64,000 nucleotides of DNA from Catenulispora pinistramenti (GCF_018274385.1 NZ_JAAFYZ010000002.1:62001-126000), one strand, 5' to 3'; positions 36,398 to 45,712 are shown, numbered from the stretch's first letter. A program made the numbers and translations. The notes: generated by a model from the sequence alone, not told the origin.

Positions 36398-37297
36398 ATG
36401 CTGACACTCCTCCTCGCGGCTGCCGGCCTCGGTGTCGGTTTGTGGCTGATGATCGCCGGCTTGTTTCCGGCCGCACTGTCTGTGACGGAGATCCTGGCTC
36501 GGGCGCAAGCCGGGACACCAGCCCCGCAGTCAGCTCAGGCCTCGTTCTCGCAGGCCTCCACGTTGAGTCGTCTCGGAAGACGCGCGGTCAGGCCACTGCA
36601 GCGCGTCGGTGTTCCAGGAGATCGGGTACGTACCGAGCTAGAGCTGATGGAACGCTCGGTCGAGCAGGTGCTGTCGGACAAGGCCGTGGCCGCCGTTTTC
36701 GGGACGATGATCCCCGTCGCGTCGCTGCTGACACTGGCCACACTCGGAATCCACCTAGATGTAGCAGAAGTCGCGGCAGGCTCAGCCGTGCTGGGCGCGG
36801 CGGGCTTCTTCATCTTCGACCTGACTGTTCACACCGACGCCGAGGAGTTCCGCCGTTCCGCACGTCTGGCTGTCCGTGTGTTCCTGGACCAAGCGGTTAC
36901 CTCGCTGGCCGGAGGTGGCGGCATCGAGCAGTCGATGGTCGCCGCCGCAGCCGACGGACGGGGCCCGATGTTCCGACGCATCCGAGACGCCTTGGACGCC
37001 GCGCAGTTGCACCGTGAGAGCGCCTGGCCCCACCTTGACCGGCTCGGTCGCGAGGTAGGAATCGAGGAACTGTCCGAGCTCGCGGCGGCCGGAACGCTGG
37101 CCGGCACCGAAGGCGCGAAGGTGAAGTCATCCCTGGCTGCCAAGGCCCGTTCCATGCGCGAGCGCGAACTCGCCTGCTGCGTCGCTCAGGCCAAATCCGC
37201 AACGACACGCCTGGCCATGCCCGGAGCTCTGATGGGGATGATGTTCATCCTCTTCCTCATCTACCCGGTGCTGATCGCGGCCTCCAGACACGCCTGA
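36398..37297 (+). CDS. tadC: TadC-like platform protein, locus A
   Basis: A 299-residue second T2SSF platform protein. It has an N-terminal membrane helix, two middle helices (about residues 100-145), a T2SSF domain (AVRVFLDQAVTSLAGGGGIEQ; LAGTEGAKVKSSLAAKAR) and a C-terminal helix (GALMGMMFILFLIYPVLI). It pairs with TadB to form the platform. It starts directly after the TadB stop and is followed by a 46-bp gap before the pilin gene. Confidence 0.85.
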   Translation: MLTLLLAAAGLGVGLWLMIAGLFPAALSVTEILARAQAGTPAPQSAQASFSQASTLSRLGRRAVRPLQRVGVPGDRVRTELELMERSVEQVLSDKAVAAVFGTMIPVASLLTLATLGIHLDVAEVAAGSAVLGAAGFFIFDLTVHTDAEEFRRSARLAVRVFLDQAVTSLAGGGGIEQSMVAAAADGRGPMFRRIRDALDAAQLHRESAWPHLDRLGREVGIEELSELAAAGTLAGTEGAKVKSSLAAKARSMRERELACCVAQAKSATTRLAMPGALMGMMFILFLIYPVLIAASRHA

Positions 37298-37343
37298 CTA
37301 CTTATCCACAACCTGTTGAAAACGCACACGAGGAAGTTGCCCC

Positions 37344-37553
37344 ATGAAGAGCCACCTGTCCAAGACCGCAACCCGCCTGTGGATCGGTATCAAGGTCCGC
37401 AACGCCGCGCTCCACGAGCGGTTCCACGAGGACGCCGGCAACTCCACGTTGGAGATGTGCATCTGGATCGGCATCATCATGTTCATCGCCATTACGGTCG
37501 GCGAGATCGTCAAGAACCTGGTGATCAGCAAAGCTCAGAGCCTGCACTTCTGA
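37344..37553 (+). CDS. Flp-like pilin, locus A
   Basis: A 69-residue major-pilin candidate. It has a basic leader and then EDAGNSTLEMCIWIGIIMFI: Gly, four residues, then Glu, followed by a hydrophobic helix. This is the type IVb prepilin cleavage context (G/xxxxE). No prepilin peptidase is encoded in locus A; the enzyme of locus B could serve. The start was chosen by the ATG and the short leader, after a 46-bp gap from tadC. Confidence 0.8.
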   Translation: MKSHLSKTATRLWIGIKVRNAALHERFHEDAGNSTLEMCIWIGIIMFIAITVGEIVKNLVISKAQSLHF

Positions 37554-37557
37554 GCCG

Positions 37558-37959
37558 ATGCGACTACTTGCTGTACTCCGTGACGACGACGGCTCCACCA
37601 CGCTGGAGGCTGTGATCAATATGCCAGTGCTGGTCTTGGCCATCATGCTGATTGTGCAGGGTGGCGCCTACTTCCACGCCCAGCAGATCGCTCAGCTCGT
37701 CGCTGACCGAGCCGTCGCCGCAGCGCGCAGCTACGAGGGATCTTCCCAGTTCGGCCAATCTGAGGCTGAGCACGTGCTGCACCTCGTCGGCGACGGAACA
37801 CTGACCAATGCCCAAGTGCAGGTGGGGCGGGGCGGCCGCGCCGTGACTGTGACAGTCGCAGCGGACGTGCCGCACTTCCTGCCGTACTTTCCGAGCCGCG
37901 TCATCGTTGCCTCGTCCGGACCGACTGAGCAGTACTCACAGGCAGACCGTCATGGGTGA
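37558..37959 (+). CDS. TadE-like minor pilin, locus A (1)
   Basis: A 133-residue TadE-family protein. The leader (MRLLAVLRDDDG) ends in G/STTLE, so it carries the same prepilin-like cleavage site as the pilin, followed by a 25-residue hydrophobic helix (VINMPVLVLAIMLIVQGGAY). The rest is a small extracellular domain. The ATG lies four bases after the pilin stop. It overlaps the next TadE gene by 8 bp. Confidence 0.85.
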   Translation: MRLLAVLRDDDGSTTLEAVINMPVLVLAIMLIVQGGAYFHAQQIAQLVADRAVAAARSYEGSSQFGQSEAEHVLHLVGDGTLTNAQVQVGRGGRAVTVTVAADVPHFLPYFPSRVIVASSGPTEQYSQADRHG

Positions 37960-38377
37960 GCCGCTCGATCCCGAGGCAGGTTCGATCACGCTAGAGCTGG
38001 CCATTCTGGTTCCGTCACTGATGATCTTCTTTCTGGTCCTGGTCACCGTCGCACGATTCGAATCGGCACAGATGCACGTCGACACCGCAGCCTCGATGGC
38101 AGCTCGTACGGCATCGCTGGCCCGAAGCCCCGACGACGCGCGGGCGGACGCCGAGGCCGAGGTCAAACAGTCGCTGGCGAGCTCCGGCGTCGCCTGCACA
38201 ACTCGAGAAGTCCACATCGACCTTTCGTCGTTCCGAGCAGGCGGGACAGTAAAGGTGGCTGTGACCTGCCACGCCGAACTCGGAGACCTCGCAGGCATGG
38301 GCTATCTCCCGCTCAACACCGCGATCACCGGGTCGTCCTCCGAGCCAATCGACAGATTCCGGCAGGTCACGGAATGA
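37952..38377 (+). CDS. TadE-like minor pilin, locus A (2)
   Basis: A 141-residue TadE/TadF-like protein. The frame is open to 37907, but the ATG at 37952 starts with MGEPLDPEAG/SITLELA, where Gly and the Glu at +5 again form the prepilin-like site. A single hydrophobic helix follows (ILVPSLMIFFLVLVTVA). It has an extracellular domain with two Cys residues. It overlaps the TadG-like gene by ATGA. Confidence 0.85.
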   Translation: MGEPLDPEAGSITLELAILVPSLMIFFLVLVTVARFESAQMHVDTAASMAARTASLARSPDDARADAEAEVKQSLASSGVACTTREVHIDLSSFRAGGTVKVAVTCHAELGDLAGMGYLPLNTAITGSSSEPIDRFRQVTE

Positions 38378-38835
38378 GCCTTCGGCAGCTCCGGAACAAC
38401 GACGAAGGCTTCGCGACGCTGTTCGTCGTCATCATGGCCACCGCGCTGATGCTTGTGATCGGGCTCGTGGTGGACGGTGGGGCGGTCGCGTCCGCTCGCG
38501 CCGAGGCTTTGGACGAGGCCACCGCCGCCGGGCGGGCTGCCGCGCAGATGATCGATGCCGACACGTTGCTGCGGGACAACACAGTGATTCTGAACCCGGA
38601 AGCGGCGAAGAAGGCAGCGCAGGACTACATCGCCTCCACCGGCGACAAAGCAACTGTCCACATCGAGCAGGAGCTGCCTGGGACCGTCGAAACGGGCGCG
38701 GCGACATCTGGGCCGTCGGTGACGGTGTCCGTGACACGGACGGTCAAGACCCAGTTCTTGTTCATGGTCGGGTTCAGCTCCATCAGCCAGACCGTCACCG
38801 CGACCGTGCGGCCCGAGACCGGGAGGCTTTCGTGA
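38374..38835 (+). CDS. TadG-like pilus assembly protein, locus A
   Basis: A 153-residue protein with the short TadE/TadG leader (RNNDEG/FATLFVVIMATALMLVIGLVVDGGG-like). It carries the typical VVDGGAVASARAEALDEAT segment. The Glu at +5 after the Gly is replaced by Phe, so processing by prepilin peptidase is less certain. It overlaps the downstream LysM/BTAD gene by four bases. Confidence 0.8.
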   Translation: MSLRQLRNNDEGFATLFVVIMATALMLVIGLVVDGGAVASARAEALDEATAAGRAAAQMIDADTLLRDNTVILNPEAAKKAAQDYIASTGDKATVHIEQELPGTVETGAATSGPSVTVSVTRTVKTQFLFMVGFSSISQTVTATVRPETGRLS

Positions 38836-41660
38836 GCCTGCTTGGGCGACTGGCCAGGGCCGTCGCGGCGCTGGCCGTCACCGTCGGGATCAGCGCCGGG
38901 GTTCCCTGGGCGCTACTGACGTACATCGGGAGCCCGATCCCGAAGCGCGTGCCGACGACGGCGACGGTCAGCAACTGGCTGTCCACCCGAGTCGACATCC
39001 ACGTGTTCCTCGCAATCGTCGTGTACTTGCTGTGGCTGGTCTGGGTGGTGTTCGTCGTCCAGATCGCCGTACAGATCCCGGGCGTCATCGCCGACCTGTT
39101 GCGCGTGGTCCGGCACCGTGAGCCGCTGCGTCGTGATATGGCCGGCGGCCCCGGCGGAACGCTGGTGCGCGGGCTCATCGCGGCGTTCACCATCGCGTTG
39201 ATCACGCCGCGGTCCGTCGCCCCGCAAGCTGTGGCGAAAGCCGCCGTCGACTTCCACGTCGGCACGGTGCGGCCGGTCTCTGTGGCTCCAGCAGTCCCCG
39301 GTGCCCGGGAGGAGGCGAAACCTTCGGAGGCCGTCGTTACGGAGACCACGGAAGCGCAAAACGCCTACACCGTGGTTCACGGCGACACCCTGTGGGACAT
39401 CGCCGAACATCACCTGGGGAAGGCGAACCGCTGGCTGGAGATCTTCGATCTCAACCGAGGCCGACAGCAGAGCGACGGGCGTGCACTCACCGATCCAAAG
39501 GTGATCGTCCCCGGTTGGGTCCTGGAACTGCCGGATACCGAAGCCACTCCGGCAGCCGTGGCCTCGAACACCGCGTACGCGCAGGCGCTCTCGTCCTCAG
39601 CGCACACCTCCATTGCTGCGCCGCATTCGATCACAGTCCCGGCTCCACCTCCCCTGACACTCCAGCCGCAGGCAGCTCAGCACGCACCGGCTACTGACAG
39701 GGCGGTGGTGGTCCGCACTCAGCACCATGTCGCTCCGAGAGACCGGACTGGCATCGAGCTCCCGGGCGGCGGCTACGTTGGCATCGAACTCGCCTCGGGT
39801 GTTGCAGCCGCTCTCGCGTTCGTCAGACTGCGGAACCGTTCACTGGACAGATTCCGCGATATTGCCCAAGCGTGCGGCGTTGACGCCCCGCCACTGGAGC
39901 CGCGCGAAGCCGTGGCCGTCCTCGAACGGGACCACTATCTGACACTGTGCGCACCGGGACGCGGATACTTTCAGGACGAGCAGGACTTCGTCACCGATCC
40001 GTACGTCGACGACGAGCTGCTGCCTGCCGACGGCATCGAGATGACAGCCGCTGGCGAGCCGGCCCTGACCGAGGTCCCCGACGACTCACACGATCGGTCA
40101 CCCCACGCCCCCTCGCTCTCGTCGCTGATGAAGTCCCTCGACGCGGCGACCGACGTTTGCATCGGTACACGTGGGAACACCGCCATCTCCTTGGACACGG
40201 CAGCCCCGGGTGGATTGGGCTTGGCCGGCGACAAGGCTCTGGAGGTCGCCCGCGCGCTTCTGGTATCTGCACTGGCAGCTGGCGGAGCCGGCGAGACCCG
40301 CCAGACCGCTGAAGTCCGACTCACTGGTGATCTGCTGCAACGCCTACTCGGACCAAGCACCGTACTTCCCGAAACACCTCGGCTCGTCGTGGCCAAGAAT
40401 CCTGAGGATCTGCTCGCGACGCTTTCGATCGAGATGAACGCACGTCAGCAAATCGTCGCCGAGTACGGCTACAACGACGCCGACGAGGTCCGGCGTTACG
40501 CACACGAGCAGCCCTTCGTTCCGCTGGTCGTCCTCGCCGATGAGGCAACATCCGGGATGGCTGGTCTCGAAGCACTGGCTGCCGCCAGCCGCACCGTCGA
40601 TATCCGCGTCGTCGGTCTCGGCTCATGGAACGCCGCCACAACGCTCTACGCCAACGATGCGGCGGCGAACGTGACTGGCGCTGGATCCGCCGAACTCGCT
40701 GGGCTTCGCGCGTTCACACTCTCGGCAGATGAGGCCTGCGAACTGCTGCGAGCCATCCTGCCGCCCGAGCCAACGACGTCCGAGCCCTTCACAGACGCCG
40801 AGGCCGCCGCCTCGCTGGCACCTCGAACGCTCACAAAGGAAGAAGAAATCTGGGGACCAACCACCCCACCGCGGCCTGAGCGCGCCGCCTGCCGAGTCCA
40901 GGCCCCGCCCGGAACCCTGGTCCTGAACCTGATGGGCCCGTTCTCAGCAGCGATCGACGGCCGCGACGTCAGCAAGACCATCCGTGTCGGCTCCCGCACC
41001 TTCCTGCTCTACCTCTCCCTACACCCGCGCGGCGTCGCCCGAGCAAACATGGCCGAGACCCTGTGGCCCAACGTCGAGCAGAAGCTCCGAACTACCAGCT
41101 TCGACTCAGCGCTATCCATCGCCCGCAAGCAACTACGAGAGGCCGCAGGCGCGACCGCCGACTTCATCACTGGTGAACGCGGCAGCGGCATCGTCCGCCT
41201 CAACCCGGCCGCAGTCACGACCGACTTCGCGTACTTCGACAGCCTCATCGCCAAGGCAGCCACCGCTCACCAGGACGAAGACAAGACCGGCCTGATGGAG
41301 GCAGCCTGCGCACTCTACCGAGGGCCGATCGACGAGAGCATCAAGGCCGACTGGCTCCTCGAACACCGCGAGGGACGCCTCCGTGCCTACCGCGACGCCG
41401 CCGGCGACCTCGCCCGCATCTACAGCCATGACGATCCCGACCGTTGCCTGGCCACACTCAACGCGCTGCTGGAACAGGACCTACTCAACGAGGACCTGTA
41501 CCGTCGCATTATGAGAGCCCAGGCAAGCCTCGGCCGCCGCGATGCCGTCCGCCGGACTCTCAATCTGCTCGACGTACGGTACGAGGCGGCAGGGTTCGAG
41601 GTCGATCCGAGCACGTACACGTTGGCAGACCAGTTGACGCGCCGCCCGCCGTCACGATGA
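38832..41660 (+). CDS. transmembrane LysM and SARP/BTAD regulator, locus A
   Basis: A 942-residue fusion. Two or three N-terminal membrane helices (about residues 10-30, 56-80 and 112-126) lead to an external LysM domain (about 178-234, VVHGDTLWDIAEHHLG). A membrane helix near 314-332 (GIELASGVAAALAFV) returns to the cytoplasm. A large middle domain follows, then an OmpR-type winged helix typical of SARPs (about 690-790: LNLMGPFSAAIDG, LLYLSLHPRG, MAETLWPN), and a BTAD helical repeat domain to the end. It could sense peptidoglycan with LysM and activate transcription with the SARP part. GTG start, overlapping the TadG gene by four bases. Its paralogue ends locus B. Confidence 0.85.
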   Translation: MSLLGRLARAVAALAVTVGISAGVPWALLTYIGSPIPKRVPTTATVSNWLSTRVDIHVFLAIVVYLLWLVWVVFVVQIAVQIPGVIADLLRVVRHREPLRRDMAGGPGGTLVRGLIAAFTIALITPRSVAPQAVAKAAVDFHVGTVRPVSVAPAVPGAREEAKPSEAVVTETTEAQNAYTVVHGDTLWDIAEHHLGKANRWLEIFDLNRGRQQSDGRALTDPKVIVPGWVLELPDTEATPAAVASNTAYAQALSSSAHTSIAAPHSITVPAPPPLTLQPQAAQHAPATDRAVVVRTQHHVAPRDRTGIELPGGGYVGIELASGVAAALAFVRLRNRSLDRFRDIAQACGVDAPPLEPREAVAVLERDHYLTLCAPGRGYFQDEQDFVTDPYVDDELLPADGIEMTAAGEPALTEVPDDSHDRSPHAPSLSSLMKSLDAATDVCIGTRGNTAISLDTAAPGGLGLAGDKALEVARALLVSALAAGGAGETRQTAEVRLTGDLLQRLLGPSTVLPETPRLVVAKNPEDLLATLSIEMNARQQIVAEYGYNDADEVRRYAHEQPFVPLVVLADEATSGMAGLEALAAASRTVDIRVVGLGSWNAATTLYANDAAANVTGAGSAELAGLRAFTLSADEACELLRAILPPEPTTSEPFTDAEAAASLAPRTLTKEEEIWGPTTPPRPERAACRVQAPPGTLVLNLMGPFSAAIDGRDVSKTIRVGSRTFLLYLSLHPRGVARANMAETLWPNVEQKLRTTSFDSALSIARKQLREAAGATADFITGERGSGIVRLNPAAVTTDFAYFDSLIAKAATAHQDEDKTGLMEAACALYRGPIDESIKADWLLEHREGRLRAYRDAAGDLARIYSHDDPDRCLATLNALLEQDLLNEDLYRRIMRAQASLGRRDAVRRTLNLLDVRYEAAGFEVDPSTYTLADQLTRRPPSR

Positions 41661-41818
41661 GTAGCTGTGATTGAAGCAACCGAACGCGGACAGCCCAAGG
41701 TCGCCCATGCTTGCTGCTGAGCCGTTTCGCAGCTTTCGTGGTCGGCTGGCGGTCTCGTATGCCGGAACCCCCAGGAATCAATCGTCTAGCCGAACCTGTA
41801 CGTCGAGAATTAGTACGG

Positions 41819-42424
41819 TCAGGAAGGCGCGCCCTGGAGCACTGTGACGATCCGCGTAACCTCGGTCGCGTAGGTCACGCCCGTACCACCGGGCAGGACG
41901 TCGTTTTGATGTGCCGAGTACCAGGTGTTCAAGCCATTGCCGAGATTCACCTTGCCCGCAGAGTCGACGGCACCGCCGAGCGTCTGAGCATTGATCAAAT
42001 TCGCGTCGACCAGCTCCTGCGCAAGAATCCCCAACGCCGTGGAGTGCAGGCTATCCGAGGTCCGCCCCTTCCCCATGCTGTTGATCGCCGTTGTAACCTT
42101 GCCGGCCTCGTCCCAGAGCTTCACCTTTGAGTTCTGGGACAACAACATGTCGGACGTTGTGGTTGCATACCACGTGGTGAACTGACTGCCATCCTTGACG
42201 ACGCCATCCACCACAACCCCGGGATCAACATCATTGACTGGCAGAACCCCGGTGTCCAAAACCAGTTGCGTGACGACCACCGTCGAATCCGGACTGGGTA
42301 TCTTGATCGTTGCAGACGGCTGCGACCCACCGGTTTGGCTCCCGCCGCCGCACCCGGTGGTCCAAGACGCCACCACTATCACCGCAGCAACGCAGGTGAG
42401 ATTACGGCGATGGATGGTAATCAT
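41819..42424 (-). CDS. lipoprotein sharing a repeated module with the effector
   Basis: A 201-residue lipoprotein: signal peptide, lipobox WTTGC (Cys25), then a surface part with two copies of an about 45-residue module (about 50-97 and 134-180). Each has a hydrophobic start, a VVDG-like core and an (F/L)xTWY end. The same module ends the adjacent effector gene (SPGVVVDGKV... FQTWY). It starts in a TGATG overlap with the effector stop. The position after an effector gene fits an immunity protein, and the shared module could mark a competitive decoy; both are inference. Confidence 0.75.
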   Translation of the reverse strand: MITIHRRNLTCVAAVIVVASWTTGCGGGSQTGGSQPSATIKIPSPDSTVVVTQLVLDTGVLPVNDVDPGVVVDGVVKDGSQFTTWYATTTSDMLLSQNSKVKLWDEAGKVTTAINSMGKGRTSDSLHSTALGILAQELVDANLINAQTLGGAVDSAGKVNLGNGLNTWYSAHQNDVLPGGTGVTYATEVTRIVTVLQGAPS

Positions 42425-44643
42425 CAGTGAAGCTCCAGCGCGTTCGTAAATTCATTGACATATTCCTGTAGCGAACGCGGTGTGAGCGCTTTGTCGAGAG
42501 CGTCTGGGTGTGGGGGCGCCGGCGGGCCCAGGACTAGCTTCGATCCAAGCGTGCCATACCAGGTTTGAAACGCGGTGTTGTCTTGCACCTTGCCGTCCAC
42601 GACGACACCGGGGCTGAGCATGTCAGGTGTTAACCGTCCGGAGTCCAGGGCTCCTTGAGCCACCAGAACCTGCATATGCTGGATCTGGTTGATGTCGTCC
42701 TGATGGGTGCCCAGCGCTACCGTCGCGGTGTGCGACTGGTCGAATAGTTGGTGGAGCAGGCCACCGTCGGTCGTCGGCGGGGATCCAGCCAGTGGCTGCA
42801 GGAAGCCGTCGACCGTCTGCGCGATGCCCAGTGCTTCCCCGCCGGGTGCGTTGCCGAGGGCGCCGGTGAGCATGTTGAACACCATTACGTGATTGGCTGC
42901 CATAGCGTCCGCATGCCCGGCCGCGTCGAGCTGCTGTTTATCGATGACCGCTTGAGTGGCGATGATGAGTTGTGAGTAGGGCTGCGTCCAGTCGCTCTTC
43001 GGGCCATCCTGGATGGCAGCCTGCACCAGCCCTGTATACGATCCCTGAAGCCAACCCCGGTAGGCGGCAGCGTTCTTCGGATCCGCCAGAGCCAGGCTGA
43101 GAAAGGACTTCAATTCATCCTGGGTTACAGTGAAGTTGTAGAAGGGTGCATTTGGGCCGTACTGCACCGTTGATAGGCCGTCGCTGCTACCCTGAGTAGA
43201 CAACGCCAGATCTAGCGAGTTGTTACTCGCGAAGTGAATGAGCGCCTGCGTGATGGACTCCGGCAGCGGCCCAACCTCGGCTGGCATAGAAGGATCCGAC
43301 GGATCCCACCCGTGGAACGCCGCAGCCGCCCGGACCACGTTCAGCGCAGCCTGGATCTCCTGCATCGCCACAGGATCGGAGCCGCGCTTTCCCATCAGGC
43401 CGGCGTTCAGGAAAGCCGAAATCGCCGCCGGGTCCGTGAACTTCGGCCCCACGGTGTTCGTGTAGGAGCCGCCGACGGTGCCGACCTGCTCCTTTAGCGA
43501 GACCGATCCTTGCAACAGCTCTGTAGCCAGTTGCTGCCCTTCGGCGCTGGAAAGAGCCAGGCGAACGGCGTCGCCGTTCTCTGCGGCGGCCTGCAGCGCT
43601 TGGGTCAGGGCCGTGTTGTAGCTGATTGGGTCGCTGTAGGTGTTCGTATTCACGAGCTTCGTCACCAGGTCGCTCAGGAACATGGCGCCGGGGCCCTTCC
43701 CGAACGCCTGCCCACCGCCGGCTGCGGCCACGACGGTACTGAGCCCGAGCAGGTCCGAGACGCTGCTGGCGGCGACCACCGAGGCCATGCTCCCGGCATC
43801 CGCGGCCTTCGCAGCGGCCTGGCCAAGCTGTGTGAGCAGCGCCTGGTCCGCTGGCGGCAGGCTTCCGTCCGGCAACCTGTCGTGACTGAGTAGATAGGCC
43901 GGGAACTTGCCCACTAGCGGCCCGAACGCAACCCAGAAGTCCGGGTTTCCGCCGTAGGCGTTGAGCATGTTCTCGACCTCGGTGCTCAGCACGTCTGGCG
44001 GGATGGCTCCCTTGTCGCCGGCCAGAGCCGACCTGACCGCATCCACCTGGGCGTTGTACCGGTCCATCCCCATACTCGCCAAGCCGGCCAGATCCGCCAG
44101 GCTCCCGCCGTTGGCGACTATGGCCGCGTCGAAATCATTGAAACTCGTCGCCGCGAGCTTGGCCGCCACGCCGCGCAGGTCCTGATCCGCCACTGCCAGC
44201 TTGTTCGCGCACGTCCGCTTCGCCGTGTCGTGCTCGGCCGACGCGTCACTGGCCTGGGATGCCAGCAGCGTCGACAGCCCATCCGGTGTTGTAGACGCCT
44301 GCGCCTGCAGATTCGACTGGACCTTGGCGAACGCGGCCTTGCCGTCGCGCAGAGCCTGGGCATAGGCCCGAACGGCGTCTGCGGCGTCGGTGTAGGCGCT
44401 GGTCATCTGATCGAGCATCGCCGGTAGAGGACCAAGTGTGTTGCGGAACGCGTCGGCACTCCTACCGAGCCACAGCGACAGGTTCGGATCGGCCAGCAGA
44501 CTGGCGATGCCGAGGCGGACTTCCGTAACGTCGCCCTCGCGCTTGACCAGGTTGGCAACGACAGTGTCGAACTGAGCCGGATCCCCGTCCCAGGGGTCGT
44601 AGGTGGGCAGCGTCGTGGTGCCGTCGGGATCGATTGGCTTCAA
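42424..44643 (-). CDS. large putative secreted effector with WXG/T7SS-type N-terminus
   Basis: A 739-residue protein. The TTG at 44643 overlaps the stop of the WXG100-like gene and is the probable start; the open frame runs back to 44835. The N-terminal 130 residues (YDPWDGDPAQFDTVVANLVK... WLGRSADAFRN) are helical and resemble the putative T7SS-secreted N-terminal domain of actinobacterial polymorphic toxins. The middle 450 residues are helical and Ala-rich without a recognised catalytic motif. The C-terminus (SPGVVVDGKVQDNTAFQTWY) resembles repeats in the neighbouring lipoprotein. It forms a cassette with the WXG-like gene and lipoprotein between the two Tad loci. Confidence 0.7.
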   Translation of the reverse strand: MKPIDPDGTTTLPTYDPWDGDPAQFDTVVANLVKREGDVTEVRLGIASLLADPNLSLWLGRSADAFRNTLGPLPAMLDQMTSAYTDAADAVRAYAQALRDGKAAFAKVQSNLQAQASTTPDGLSTLLASQASDASAEHDTAKRTCANKLAVADQDLRGVAAKLAATSFNDFDAAIVANGGSLADLAGLASMGMDRYNAQVDAVRSALAGDKGAIPPDVLSTEVENMLNAYGGNPDFWVAFGPLVGKFPAYLLSHDRLPDGSLPPADQALLTQLGQAAAKAADAGSMASVVAASSVSDLLGLSTVVAAAGGGQAFGKGPGAMFLSDLVTKLVNTNTYSDPISYNTALTQALQAAAENGDAVRLALSSAEGQQLATELLQGSVSLKEQVGTVGGSYTNTVGPKFTDPAAISAFLNAGLMGKRGSDPVAMQEIQAALNVVRAAAAFHGWDPSDPSMPAEVGPLPESITQALIHFASNNSLDLALSTQGSSDGLSTVQYGPNAPFYNFTVTQDELKSFLSLALADPKNAAAYRGWLQGSYTGLVQAAIQDGPKSDWTQPYSQLIIATQAVIDKQQLDAAGHADAMAANHVMVFNMLTGALGNAPGGEALGIAQTVDGFLQPLAGSPPTTDGGLLHQLFDQSHTATVALGTHQDDINQIQHMQVLVAQGALDSGRLTPDMLSPGVVVDGKVQDNTAFQTWYGTLGSKLVLGPPAPPHPDALDKALTPRSLQEYVNEFTNALELH

Positions 44644-44942
44644 AACGACGCCGCCAATCGACCGTGCGGCACCGAAGGAGCCGCTCGCGCGATGTCGCCA
44701 TCCGCCTTCTCGGCGGCTTGTGCAGCTTGGTCGGTGTATTTGGCCAGACCTGTGAGGTAGCTGTTCAGACGGGCGCCGCAGGTGTGGTCGGTGGTGGACA
44801 GGCTCGTGAGCTCGTCCAGCATCGATCCGTCGCACACCCCTTGCCAGGACGGCATAATGGACGTTGAGAAGTCCGCGAGCAACCCTCTGAGCTGGCCTGC
44901 GAAGTCAGCTAGCGCTTGACCATCGATATATAGATCTGCCAC
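44640..44942 (-). CDS. WXG100-like small secreted protein
   Basis: A 100-residue helical hairpin protein. The GTG at 44942 has GGGGGAG five bases upstream; the upstream open frame to 45608 is an artefact. It shows a WQG turn between two amphipathic helices (ADFAGQLRGLLADFSTSI and ARLNSYLTGLAKYTDQ), like WXG100/ESAT-6 proteins. It overlaps the effector gene at its stop (TTGA) and is probably its secretion partner. It lies 149 bp downstream of the prepilin peptidase gene on the same strand. Confidence 0.75.
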   Translation of the reverse strand: MADLYIDGQALADFAGQLRGLLADFSTSIMPSWQGVCDGSMLDELTSLSTTDHTCGARLNSYLTGLAKYTDQAAQAAEKADGDIARAAPSVPHGRLAASF

Positions 44943-45091
44943 GTTCTCCCCCGAATCACAGAAGCCTTCGAAACTCACGTTCCCGTCAGGCAGCGCCGAC
45001 CAACCTAGTTGAGAACCTGACGGACTGGCAACGCCGAAACCACCATCAGTGAACGCCGGACTACGCATCCGACTACCCGTGGATGATCCAC

Positions 45092-45712
45092 TCAGAGGAT
45101 CGCCAGAAGCACGAGATACGCTCCGGCCATCAAGGGCGGCCCCGCGGCGATTCGATCGCGGCGGCCGATTCTGCGTGTAATGAGCAGCACCGCACCGAAG
45201 ACACTCGTCATCAGGAATCCGACCCAGATTCCAGCCAGGCACGCTCCCCAGCTGTGCCAGGCCAGCGGCATCGCAAGTAGTCCGGCAAGTTTGGCGTCTC
45301 CTGCACCGTAGCCGAGCACGCGGCTCAGACCCGCGAGCACGATCATCACCGCCAGGCACGCGATACACGCTCGATCCCACGCCTGGAACCGGCCGTCGGC
45401 CATCGCGGGAATGAGCAACAAGGCAGCGACTGGCGGATAGGACCCGACCGTAAGGGCGTTTGGGAGGCGGTGATACCGCACGTCTACGGCAGCCAGCGTT
45501 ACGCAGACCGCCGTGACGTAGGCGAGCACAGGCCACATCAGTGCCGGCGCCCCACGCAGCACCAGGCCTGCGATCAACCCGATCTCCGCAACCAGAAGCA
45601 CCGGCCAACGCCGCGTCAGCACCGAAACCACAAGGTCTCGTCCCGCCGGCTTTGTCTCGGAGGCAACCGCTGCACCACTGCCGAGCGCGGGCGTGTCATC
45701 GACGGAGGTCAT
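45092..45712 (-). CDS. prepilin peptidase (A24 family)
   Basis: A 206-residue membrane peptidase that would cleave type IVb prepilins. Six or so membrane helices are visible, with the aspartate motifs AAVDVRYHRLPN and GYGAGDAKL, where GxGDxKL is diagnostic of this family. It is smaller than full-length PilD because it lacks the methylase domain, as is usual for TadV/CpaA. The ATG overlaps the preceding 64-residue ORF by ATGA. It is the only such gene in the window and may serve both Tad loci. Confidence 0.9.
   Translation of the reverse strand: MTSVDDTPALGSGAAVASETKPAGRDLVVSVLTRRWPVLLVAEIGLIAGLVLRGAPALMWPVLAYVTAVCVTLAAVDVRYHRLPNALTVGSYPPVAALLLIPAMADGRFQAWDRACIACLAVMIVLAGLSRVLGYGAGDAKLAGLLAMPLAWHSWGACLAGIWVGFLMTSVFGAVLLITRRIGRRDRIAAGPPLMAGAYLVLLAIL

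Noticed and set aside
44943..45608. Long minus-strand frame upstream of the WXG-like gene
   Set aside because: It is a shadow of the prepilin peptidase in another frame with Arg/Cys-rich nonsense composition.
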